In this document: piece by piece, positions 17,914 through 24,838 of the stretch | How positions within the stretch are numbered: the stretch's first letter is position 1 | Layout: each line of letters begins with the position of its first letter | Source: Candidatus Eisenbergiella merdipullorum | GTDB taxonomy: Bacteria > Bacillota > Clostridia > Lachnospirales > Lachnospiraceae | Reading direction: 5' to 3' | Length of the DNA: 64,000 nucleotides | Assembly: GCA_019118445.1 (NCBI GenBank) | Contig: DWYY01000003.1 | Coordinates: 1 to 64,000 of the forward strand | The notes under the pieces: model-generated | What the model was told of the DNA's origin: nothing | Seen by the model: the letters and a program-made list of their open reading frames with translations, nothing else | Database searches by the model: none | Made by a program: the position numbers and the translations under genes

Positions 17914-18450
17914 TCAGTCGGCGCGTACACCGAGATAATCGACCAGCGGTTCCAGATAGCTCCGGTCCGTCCAGTCACAGGACCTTCCTGCTGCTTCCAC
18001 CAGCGCCCTTTCCCACGGTTCAAGCGCTTCCTTATCCTTCTTTTCCAACGACTTCATGAGAAGATGACACAACGTCCGGTCTGGAAGGCTCATGCCTTCC
18101 TCATTCCAGGCCCCCCTGCAGTAAAAGCAAGGGATTCCATTCATCCCGTCCTTGAAATTATGTGAATAAAGCTTCTGAAACGCCTTTTCCTCATAAGGCG
18201 ACGCTCCCACACAGAATACCGCGATCTTTTTCCCTTCCAGCTTCTTCAGATGCTTCTTTAAGAACCCGAGCCCGGCGATTCCCGACGCATAGATCCCTCC
18301 GCCCAGCACGATCGTATCATAACGCCTCAGCTTCTCCACGGAAGCCTCCTTTGTCTGCATGATATCAAAACAAGTCTCCTCTCCCAGCCATTCCGCATAT
18401 TTCGCCGTCGCCCCATATTTGGAACGGTATAAGATAATTCCCTTCTGCAT
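17914..18450 (-). CDS. flavodoxin-domain protein (Flavodoxin_5 / HemG-like)
   Basis: A 178-residue cytoplasmic protein. The FMN phosphate loop is 'YRSKYGATAKYAEWL' (~8-22), and 'DTIVLGGGIYASGI' and 'VFCVGASPYEEKAF' are the two other FMN-contact segments. This places it in the Flavodoxin_5 group, whose best-known member is the protoporphyrinogen oxidase HemG, but in Clostridia these proteins are generic electron carriers. ATG 18450 (MQKGIILYRS) is the only sensible start. It stands alone, with a terminator-like hairpin downstream. Confidence 0.88.
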   Translation of the reverse strand: MQKGIILYRSKYGATAKYAEWLGEETCFDIMQTKEASVEKLRRYDTIVLGGGIYASGIAGLGFLKKHLKKLEGKKIAVFCVGASPYEEKAFQKLYSHNFKDGMNGIPCFYCRGAWNEEGMSLPDRTLCHLLMKSLEKKDKEALEPWERALVEAAGRSCDWTDRSYLEPLVDYLGVRAD

Positions 18451-18595
18451 GGACTATAGTATCCTTCTTTCCTGTATTTTTTATGAACACCCCCGCGATC
18501 GCCACTCTATCGCAGTCTGTTTTATCATAAAACAAACTCCGGGAAAGAATCTACCATAGTTATGTAAAATGTTTTTCTGATCTGTTGACACGCTT

Positions 18596-19385
18596 TTGAA
18601 CCTTCATATGATAATCTCAAAAGCCGCTCCTATGGCTGGAAGGGAGTTTCTTCTGATGGGTATTTATCTGAATCCGGGTAACGAAAACTTTAAAATGGCT
18701 CTGAATTCCCTTTTCTACCGGCTTTCGATCGCTTCCCACACCAGCTACCGTCAATACCTGAATCAATACAACATGATTTTTCTCAATATACAGACATTCC
18801 TGGGACGTGCGGGAAATATCTCCGGAATGATAGATCTCAATTATCGATGAATGGGACTGTATTTTTAGGGAACAAAGGATGAACGCAGATTCCCAGCGGC
18901 AGTATCTGGATTTTAAGTATCTGGATTTTATCAGAAGTCTCTTAAAGGACCAGGGCTATGTGGCGCTCGCCTATATGACCGGAATCCTTCCCACTAAAAA
19001 GTACGGGGCTCATTCGGCGCTGAATATGTTCGATGAATTTTCCATGTCACCCCCCGGACCTCTGGCCGAATTTGTCGGCTTTATGGAAACCTAAGCGGAA
19101 CATCTGTGTACTTTCTGGCGTATGAATCCGGAAGAAATGAAACAATGGTATGACCTCTTTCTATTCCGCAGACGATGTGCTGGCGCTCCTGATCCACCTG
19201 GGATATCTGTGGTACGACCTGCGCACCGGAAAGGTTTTCATTCCCAATTCGGAAATTTCCTCCGAATTCTGTAACGCGGTGCAGGCGGCCGGGCTCTTCT
19301 TGTAGGCATCAGCTATGATCCAAAGACCAAAAAGCATTCCTGCCAGATTGAAGAATACCAGAAAAGCAAAAATCCTGATCAAACA
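18596..19385 (+). pseudogene. remnant of an AAA-ATPase-like / PDDEXK nuclease-family protein
   Basis: Fragments in several frames line up in the order of one family (AAA-ATPase_like, PF09820, with PDDEXK_9). They are 'GREFLLMGIYLNPGNENF' near the N-terminus, 'LNQYNMIFLNIQTFL', 'KDQGYVALAYMTGILP' with 'HSALNMFDEFSM', then 'DDVLALLIHLGYLWYD' and 'GKVFIPNSEISSEF', and the terminal 'GISYDPKTKKHSC'. The stretch that should carry Walker A and B is missing, and at least two frameshifts and a stop interrupt the rest. It is a decayed accessory gene. A second, smaller remnant lies at 23.5 kb. Confidence 0.8.
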
Positions 19386-19403
19386 CATCCTTAAATTCCA
19401 AAG

Positions 19404-19441
19404 GGGCTGTGAAAAAATGAGAAATTATTTTTTCACAGCCC
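19404..19441. terminator. long terminator-like hairpin downstream of LysR
   Basis: GGGCTGTGAAAAAA pairs perfectly with TTTTTTCACAGCCC across a 10-base loop. It lies between the AAA-ATPase remnant and the LysR stop. The stem itself is U/A-rich, so it may end transcripts from both sides. Confidence 0.6.
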
Positions 19442-19468
19442 TACTACTGCTATGTATTCAGACGAAAA

Positions 19469-20344
19469 TTACCCAAAATTTCGCTTCAGTTCCTCAAGAA
19501 GCAAAGATGCGACCGGGCTGAACACCTGATACTTTTTCCAAATGATATACATGGGCGATGTGAGTGCCGGTTCCAATGGCCGGAAACACAGATCGCTGTC
19601 AGGGCCGGTGTAGACCAGCCCGTCAAATCCCAGGACGCAGCCAAACCCTTCCCGCATCATGACGGAAGTGTTGAACAATAAATCGTAGGTCGCCACCACA
19701 TTCAATTTATCCTGCGTTTCACCGAACCAGCGCGGCATTTCCTCCCTCATGGCCTGTCTGGACAAAATCAGGGGTATCTCGGTCAGGTCATGCAGATGGA
19801 TACAGGAATGTTCTGCCAGAGGATGATCCTTGCGCATGATCAGCCCCCAGTGATCTTTCGACGGCATTTTCAGATAATTATACTTCGCCAAGTCCACCTC
19901 CTGGATGATGATGGCAAAATCCAATAGTCCCCGGTCCAGCCGCTCGTTGACAGCATCGGTGCCGCTGCTGTAAAAGTGGTAACGGATACGGGGATATTTT
20001 TCATTTAGCTTCTGGATGACTTGTATAAAAGGCGCTATCCCGTTGGACTCCGCACATCCGATATGAATATCGCCGCCATTGATCTCGTCCAGAGACTTAA
20101 ATTCTGCAAGTGTTTTATCCGTCATATCCAGAATGTCCTCAGCGCGCTTGCGAAGGAGCATCCCTTCTTCCGTTAAACTCACGCTGTAATTGCTGCGGGT
20201 GAACAGCTTCTTTCCCAGTTCTTCTTCCAGTTCTTTGATCTGGCGCGACAGCGTGGGCTGTGAAATATGAAGCCGCTGGGCGGCGTGGGTCACATTGCCT
20301 TCTCTTGCGACCTCCAAAAAGTAACGCAATACACGCAGTTCCAT
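19469..20344 (-). CDS. LysR-family transcriptional regulator
   Basis: A 291-residue regulator. The N-terminal winged helix is 'VTHAAQRLHISQPTLSRQIKELEEELG' and the rest is a substrate-binding-protein-like effector domain. ATG 20344 follows AGGAGGAAGG. It is divergent from the flavodoxin/aldo-keto reductase genes, the usual arrangement for a LysR protein and its targets. A perfect inverted repeat with a T-N11-A core lies in the shared intergenic region (20403-20425) and overlaps its own -35, which predicts autorepression and control of the divergent operon. The effector is not known. Confidence 0.92.
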   Translation of the reverse strand: MELRVLRYFLEVAREGNVTHAAQRLHISQPTLSRQIKELEEELGKKLFTRSNYSVSLTEEGMLLRKRAEDILDMTDKTLAEFKSLDEINGGDIHIGCAESNGIAPFIQVIQKLNEKYPRIRYHFYSSGTDAVNERLDRGLLDFAIIIQEVDLAKYNYLKMPSKDHWGLIMRKDHPLAEHSCIHLHDLTEIPLILSRQAMREEMPRWFGETQDKLNVVATYDLLFNTSVMMREGFGCVLGFDGLVYTGPDSDLCFRPLEPALTSPMYIIWKKYQVFSPVASLLLEELKRNFG

Positions 20345-20387
20345 TTTCCTTCCTCCTGTTCCATTTTTGCCTAAAATCAGTATAGTC

Positions 20388-20417
20388 AGTATAGCGCAAA
20401 GCAGATATTCATATCAA
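20388..20417 (-). promoter_or_regulatory. probable lysR promoter
   Basis: Minus strand: TTGATA (20412-20417), 18-bp spacer, TATACT (20388-20393), 43 bp ahead of the lysR ATG. The -35 sits in the centre of the inverted repeat at 20403-20425. Confidence 0.55.
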
Positions 20418-20425
20418 GAATATCT
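20403..20425. promoter_or_regulatory. probable LysR operator
   Basis: AGATATTC-N7-GAATATCT is a perfect 8-bp inverted repeat. It contains the T-N11-A pattern of LysR sites and lies 19 bp upstream of the -35 of the divergent operon. Confidence 0.6.
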
Positions 20426-20444
20426 GGGTATAGGAATCAAATAT

Positions 20445-20473
20445 TTTACATCACTGCCAGGTGGCCCTATAAT
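20445..20473 (+). promoter_or_regulatory. sigma-A-type promoter for the flavodoxin/aldo-keto reductase operon
   Basis: TTTACA, 17-bp spacer, TATAAT, ~114 bp upstream of the flavodoxin-family ATG. It is the best -35/-10 match in this intergenic region. Confidence 0.6.
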
Positions 20474-20501
20474 AACCTATAATAAAATGAAGTTTCCCGA
20501 C

Positions 20502-20566
20502 TGGAGAAGCTGGACGATGAGGCAGGCGTGGACACCCTGCGGGAATGGGAAAAAGAAATGGCATAA
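20502..20566 (+). pseudogene. possible C-terminal remnant of an unidentified protein
   Basis: The stretch encodes LEKLDDEAGVDTLREWEKEMA and then stops, 21 bp before the flavodoxin-family ATG. It has no start of its own and reads like the helical tail of a lost gene. The family is not recognisable. Confidence 0.3.
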
Positions 20567-20587
20567 GCCGGAAAGAAGGTTATTACA

Positions 20588-21214
20588 ATGAAGGTTCTTT
20601 TATTCAATGGAAGTACAACAAAAGACGGCTGTGTTTACCGGGCCTTATTTGAGGTAGCGTCAGCGCTCGATCAGGAAGGCATTGATACGGAGATTTTGCA
20701 GATGGGAACCGAACCCATCTGGGACTGTATGGGCTGTGATTTCTGCCATAATGGCGGCAAAGGCAGGTGCATCCATGAGGACATGGTCAATGACTGGCTG
20801 GAAAAAGCCGCCGGGGCGGATGGTTTTGTCTTTGGCTCTCCGGTCTATTACGCCCACCCCACTGGTCAGTTTCTGTCCCTGCTGGACCGGATGTTCTACG
20901 CCGGCGGAGAGTATTTCCAATTTAAGCCGGGCGCCGCTGTGGTGACGGCCCGCCGCGCGGGAACTACCGCATCCCTGGACGTTTTGAACAAGTATTTCAC
21001 GGATGCCTGTATGCCTGTGGTATCCTCCACATACTGGAATATGGCCCACGGCAATGCACCGGAGCAGCTGGAACAGGATCAGGAAGGGTTACAGACTATG
21101 CGGAACCTTGGACATAATATGGCATGGATTTTGAAATGCCTGGAGGCAGGCAAAGAAAAAGGGATCGTTCCCGCCGCCCCTGAAACGGTCCACTGGACAA
21201 ACTTCATCCGGTAA
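20588..21214 (+). CDS. flavodoxin-family NAD(P)H-dependent FMN reductase
   Basis: A 208-residue flavoprotein of the FMN_red/Flavodoxin_2 type. It has the N-terminal 'LLFNGSTTKDGCVYRAL' phosphate loop, a cysteine-rich 'CMGCDFCHNGGKGRC' segment typical of the Clostridia subgroup, and the 'FVFGSPVYYAHPTGQFLSLLDRM' motif around the flavin. It probably reduces quinones, azo or nitro groups, or metal chelates using NAD(P)H. The start follows AGAAGG. It is the first target gene opposite LysR, and the aldo/keto reductase begins 10 bp after its stop. Confidence 0.9.
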   Translation: MKVLLFNGSTTKDGCVYRALFEVASALDQEGIDTEILQMGTEPIWDCMGCDFCHNGGKGRCIHEDMVNDWLEKAAGADGFVFGSPVYYAHPTGQFLSLLDRMFYAGGEYFQFKPGAAVVTARRAGTTASLDVLNKYFTDACMPVVSSTYWNMAHGNAPEQLEQDQEGLQTMRNLGHNMAWILKCLEAGKEKGIVPAAPETVHWTNFIR

Positions 21215-21224
21215 GGAGGGCTAA

Positions 21225-22025
21225 ATGGAATACTTGACTTTGAATAACGGCGTAAGGCTGCCGATGATCGGTTTTGGCACCTGGGATGTGCGTAGCGAAG
21301 CGGGTAAGAAAGCGATCCTGACCGCGCTGGAGGCGGGCTATCGCCTGATCGACACCGCCCAGATGTATGACAATGAGGATATTGTGGGAAAGGCTGTTCG
21401 GGAGAGCGGCCTTTCCCGGCAGGATGTTTTTCTCACCACCAAGCTCTACCGCCCCAGCAACAGCTATCAAAAAGCAAAAGCCGGCATTGAGAGATCCCTG
21501 CAGGCATTGCAGACGGACTACATCGACCTGCTGCTGATCCACGAACCCTATGAGAACGCGCTTGAAATGTATGACGCGCTCAAAGAAGCCTATGAAACAG
21601 GCACCGTGCGGGCCATCGGCATCTCCAATTTCGGGAAGAAGGAATATGACCGCTTCCTACGACATTGCGGAGTCGTTCCTGCCGTCGATCAGGTAGAGTC
21701 CCATGTCTATTTTCCGCAGATGGAACTGAAGGAACATCTTGTCCGCCACGGTACGCAGATGCAATCCTGGGCGTCCTTTACCGAGGGCAGAAGGAATATT
21801 TTTGCCGAACCGCTGCTGAACCGGATCGGCGCAAAATACGGCAGGACAGCCGGTCAGGTGGCGCTGCGCTATCTGACCCAGAACGGGATCGCGGTCATTC
21901 CAAAATCCGTTCACCGGGAACGCATGGAGCAGAATCTTCACAGCTTAGACTTTACTCTGACACCGGATGATATGGCTGAAATCAGCCGCCTGAATGAAGG
22001 ACGTTCTTTATTTGGGTGGTATTAA
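21225..22025 (+). CDS. aldo/keto reductase
   Basis: A 266-residue cytoplasmic NADPH oxidoreductase with the (beta/alpha)8 fold. The catalytic tetrad is visible: Asp43 and Tyr48 in 'LIDTAQMYDNE', Lys73 in 'LTTKLY', and His106 in 'LLLIHEPY'. 'GISNFGKKEYDRFL' and 'IPKSVHRERMEQNL' are the later signatures, the second contacting the cofactor phosphate. It reduces an aldehyde or ketone that is not identifiable from sequence. ATG 21225 follows TAAGGAGGGC. A truncated acetyltransferase follows in the same operon. Confidence 0.92.
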   Translation: MEYLTLNNGVRLPMIGFGTWDVRSEAGKKAILTALEAGYRLIDTAQMYDNEDIVGKAVRESGLSRQDVFLTTKLYRPSNSYQKAKAGIERSLQALQTDYIDLLLIHEPYENALEMYDALKEAYETGTVRAIGISNFGKKEYDRFLRHCGVVPAVDQVESHVYFPQMELKEHLVRHGTQMQSWASFTEGRRNIFAEPLLNRIGAKYGRTAGQVALRYLTQNGIAVIPKSVHRERMEQNLHSLDFTLTPDDMAEISRLNEGRSLFGWY

Positions 22026-22031
22026 AAAGGG

Positions 22032-22334
22032 GTGTTTGCATTGGGATATGAAGAAATTGAAAAGCGGGCCGCCGAGATGGGCCTTCCCGTTTACCAGTAT
22101 CAGCGCGTTGCTGCGCAGCGCCGTCAGCATACTCGTCCGGCTCCTATCGTGATCGGGAAAAACGTTTGGATCGGCGCAAACGTGACCGTCACCCCCGGTG
22201 TGACCATCGGAGATGGAGCCATTGTGGCTGCCGGAGCGGTGGTAACAAAAGATGTCCCGCCCATGACGGTGGTGGGCGGCGTTCCGGCAAAAATCATCAA
22301 AACGATCTCATCCGGAAAGGAGGCAAAGAAATGA
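22032..22334 (+). pseudogene. C-terminal fragment of a hexapeptide-repeat (maltose/galactoside-type) O-acetyltransferase
   Basis: Only ~98 residues remain of a family usually ~190 long. The left-handed beta-helix tail is intact: '[19 protein letters not shown]', '[20 protein letters not shown]' and '[11 protein letters not shown]'. The first ~25 residues do not match the family's N-terminus. The acetyl-CoA-facing part of several coils and the catalytic His region are lost, so activity is unlikely unless it works as an accessory subunit. The start is probably TTG 22041 or GTG 22032 behind AAAAAGGGG. Its stop overlaps the next ATG (ATGA). Confidence 0.7.
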
Positions 22335-23376
22335 AGAAAATTTTGGCACTGGTTCTGACATTTACTTTTCTGTTTGGTATGACCGCCTGCGGTCAAACAC
22401 CGCAGGAAGCCCCCGCCGCCAGCGAAAGTGCCGGTACGGGCAGTATGGAGCCCCCGGCTTCCACGGAGAGCGGCACAAACGAGGAATCGGCAAGCGAAAC
22501 CGCGGAAGAAAGCACTGTGCCTGACACAGAGCAGGAAGCGGTCCCTGAGTCAGAGGATCCGGGAAATTTTGATTTTGAGACCCATACGGTCACTCTGAAC
22601 AGCGGATATGAGATGCCGATCATGGGCCTTGGCACCTATTCCCTCAGCGACGAGGAATGCTACAACTCGGTCACCGCCCTGCTGGAAGCAGGCGGACGGC
22701 TAATCGACACGGCTTATATGTACCACAACGAAGCCGCTGTAGGCCGGGCGGTCCGGGATTCGGATGTGCCGCGGGAAGAGATCTTTGTGATCACCAAGCT
22801 TTATCCTACTCAGTTCGATGACCCGCAGGCTGCCATTGATCTGGCGCTGGAGACGCTGGACATCGGATATATTGATATGATGCTGCTCCATCATCCCGGA
22901 ACGGGTGATGTGGAAGCCTATCTCGCGATGGAGCAGGCTGTGGCGGATGGTAAAATCCGCTCCATCGGCCTTTCCAACTGGTATATCGAGGAACTGGAGG
23001 ATTTTCTGCCGCAGGTGAACATTACCCCGGCCCTGGTGCAGAATGAGATCCATCCCTATTATCAGGAAGCGGAGGTAGTACCCTATATCCAGAGCCTTGG
23101 CATCACGGTACAGGGCTGGTATCCTTTCGGCGGGCGGGGCCACACTTCGGAGCTGCTGGGCGACCGGTGATCTCTGCCATCGCTGAGGCTCACAGCGTCA
23201 CCTCCGCCCAGGTGATTCTGCGGTGGAACCTCCAGCGCGGCGTGGTGGTCATCCCCGGCTCCAGCAACCCCGACCACATCCGGGAGAACCTCGATCTGTT
23301 CGGTTTTGAGCTGGCGGATGAGGAAATGGCGCAGATTGCCGCGCTGAACCGGGATGAAAAGCACGATTGGTATTAA
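22331..23376 (+). pseudogene. lipoprotein-anchored aldo/keto reductase, frameshifted
   Basis: The product starts at ATG 22331 behind AAAGGAGGC. It has a signal peptide with lipobox GMTAC (Cys20) and a ~65-residue Glu/Ser/Thr-rich linker, then an aldo/keto reductase domain with 'LIDTAYMYHNE', 'VITKLYPTQF', 'MMLLHHPG' and 'SIGLSNWYIEEL'. The frame breaks near 23164 after 'SELLGD'. The remainder continues in the next frame as 'VISAIAEAHSVTSAQVILRW' to 'EKHDWY' (stop 23376). Restoring one C (GACCGG to GACCCGG) rebuilds a full domain. So it is either a fresh pseudogene or a sequencing error. An aldo/keto reductase exported as a lipoprotein is unusual. Confidence 0.8.
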
Positions 23377-23389
23377 AAAGGAGTGTTTG

Positions 23390-23481
23390 TAGTGGGTTCC
23401 ACATACTGAAATATGGCGTATGGGCAGATGCCGGGGGTTGTAGAGAAAGACGATATGCCGGAGGTTAAGGGGAATTTGCTT
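23390..23481 (+). pseudogene. remnant of a flavodoxin-family reductase C-terminal segment
   Basis: Reading from GTG 23392, GSTY-stop-NMAYGQMPG mirrors 'SSTYWNMAHGNAPE' of the intact flavodoxin at 20588, with TGG changed to TGA. It is preceded by AAAAAGGAGTGTTTG, nearly the same linker that follows the first aldo/keto reductase at 22.02 kb. It suggests an old duplication of this gene block. Confidence 0.6.
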
Positions 23482-23483
23482 TA

Positions 23484-23674
23484 GCGGGATGCAGCAGCGC
23501 CTCTTCCGCAAATACGGAAGCGTCTCTGCCAACGACTTCTGTAACGCAACTCCGAAAGGGGACAGCCGGACGGTTGCCGATTTGCTGGAACCTTCCCAAG
23601 CGGGAACATCCATTCTGACTTACCCGGCTTCTTCTTGCAGGCATCAGCTAAAAAAATAAAAATCCTGATCAAAC
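23484..23674 (+). pseudogene. second remnant of the AAA-ATPase-like/PDDEXK family
   Basis: The patch encodes 'RKYGSVSANDFCNA' and 'GDSRTVADLLE' style pieces of the family's C-terminal half. It then shares CTTCTTGCAGGCATCAGCTA (one mismatch) and AAAAATCCTGATCAAAC exactly with the 19.30-19.38 kb remnant. About 50 bp between these two shared strings is missing here. Confidence 0.55.
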
Positions 23675-23677
23675 CCC

Positions 23678-24115
23678 TCACTCAAGCCACTGCACAAATG
23701 CTGTTTTGTCCGTACAGTTATACCCAGCCTTCACATAAAAATCCAATGTACTCTGCTTTTTAGAGCCGGTTAAGAGCATTATCTTATAGCAGTTGTTTTC
23801 CATCGCGATCTTTCTTGCATAATTCAGGCACTCCGTCGCATACCCCTTCCCCCTGTAGTTCTCATGGGTAACCACATTTTCAATGAGAGCATATGGTCTG
23901 ATCCCTCTGGTGAGATTTGGGATAATGACGCAGACACAGGAGGATACCAGAACTCCATCTGCCACATTCAGCAGGATATGATGATTTTCGTCATTCATGA
24001 TCGCATTCCATGTTTCCCGCAGAGCCTGAGAATCCTCTGGCATTTCCTGCTCATGCAGATACAGATAAAGCTGCAGCAAGGCATTCAGATCTTCTTTCTT
24101 CGCTTCTCGTATCAT
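23678..24115 (-). CDS. GNAT-family N-acetyltransferase
   Basis: A 145-residue protein with the complete GNAT fold. 'IENVVTHENYRGKGYATECL' is motif A with the acetyl-CoA pyrophosphate loop (R/Q-x-x-G-x-G/A form), and 'NCYKIMLLTGSKKQSTLDFYVKAGY' is motif B. The acceptor is unknown. ATG 24115 follows GGAGGACTG. It begins 33 bp after the response regulator on the same strand and may be cotranscribed with the kinase/regulator pair. Confidence 0.9.
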   Translation of the reverse strand: MIREAKKEDLNALLQLYLYLHEQEMPEDSQALRETWNAIMNDENHHILLNVADGVLVSSCVCVIIPNLTRGIRPYALIENVVTHENYRGKGYATECLNYARKIAMENNCYKIMLLTGSKKQSTLDFYVKAGYNCTDKTAFVQWLE

Positions 24116-24148
24116 AACAGTCCTCCTGCCTTCCTCATCCCGGCGGGT

Positions 24149-24838
24149 TCACACCTTAAACCGATACCCCACTCCCCATATCGTTTCAATATACTGCGGG
24201 TTGGCGGTGTCCGTTTCGATCTTTTCCCGTATCTTTTTGATATGCACGGTTACGGTCGCGATATCGCCGATAGAATCCATGTCCCAGATCTCCCGGAACA
24301 GCTCCTCCTTGGTGAAAACATGGTTCGGGTTCTCCGCCAGGAAGGTGAGCAGATCGAATTCCTTGGTGGTAAAAGCCTTTTCCACGCCGTTGACAAAGAC
24401 ACGGCGGGCGGTCTTGTCGATCCGGATGCCGCGTATCTCCACGATATCGTTGGTCTTCTGATTGGAGCTGACCAGACGGTCATAACGGGCAAGATGGGCC
24501 TTCACCCTGGCCACCAGTTCGCTGGGGCTGAAGGGCTTCGTCATGTAATCGTCCGCGCCGAGGCCAAGGCCGCGGATCTTATCGATATCGTCTTTTTTCG
24601 CGGAAACCATCAGGATCGGGATATTCTTCTCTTCACGGATGCGGCGGCAGATTTCAAAGCCGTCTATGCCCGGAAGCATCAGATCCAGGATGATCAGATC
24701 ATAATTACCATTCAGGGCAGCTTCCAGACCCTTCTCTCCATCATTTTCTATCTCCACCTGAAATCCGGAAAGTTCCAGATAATCTTTTTCCAGGTCCGCT
24801 ATCGCTTCTTCGTCTTCAATGATCAATATTTTACTCAT
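24149..24838 (-). CDS. OmpR/PhoB-type response regulator
   Basis: A 229-residue regulator. The receiver has acidic residues at 8-10, Asp52 in 'ILDLMLPGIDG', Ser79 and Lys101 in 'TKPFSPSE'. The winged helix has 'KEFDLLTFLAENPNHVFTKE' and 'IATVTVHIKKIREKIE'. It overlaps the upstream kinase stop by 8 bp, so the pair is translationally coupled, in the less common order kinase first and regulator second. Targets are unknown. Confidence 0.93.
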   Translation of the reverse strand: MSKILIIEDEEAIADLEKDYLELSGFQVEIENDGEKGLEAALNGNYDLIILDLMLPGIDGFEICRRIREEKNIPILMVSAKKDDIDKIRGLGLGADDYMTKPFSPSELVARVKAHLARYDRLVSSNQKTNDIVEIRGIRIDKTARRVFVNGVEKAFTTKEFDLLTFLAENPNHVFTKEELFREIWDMDSIGDIATVTVHIKKIREKIETDTANPQYIETIWGVGYRFKV

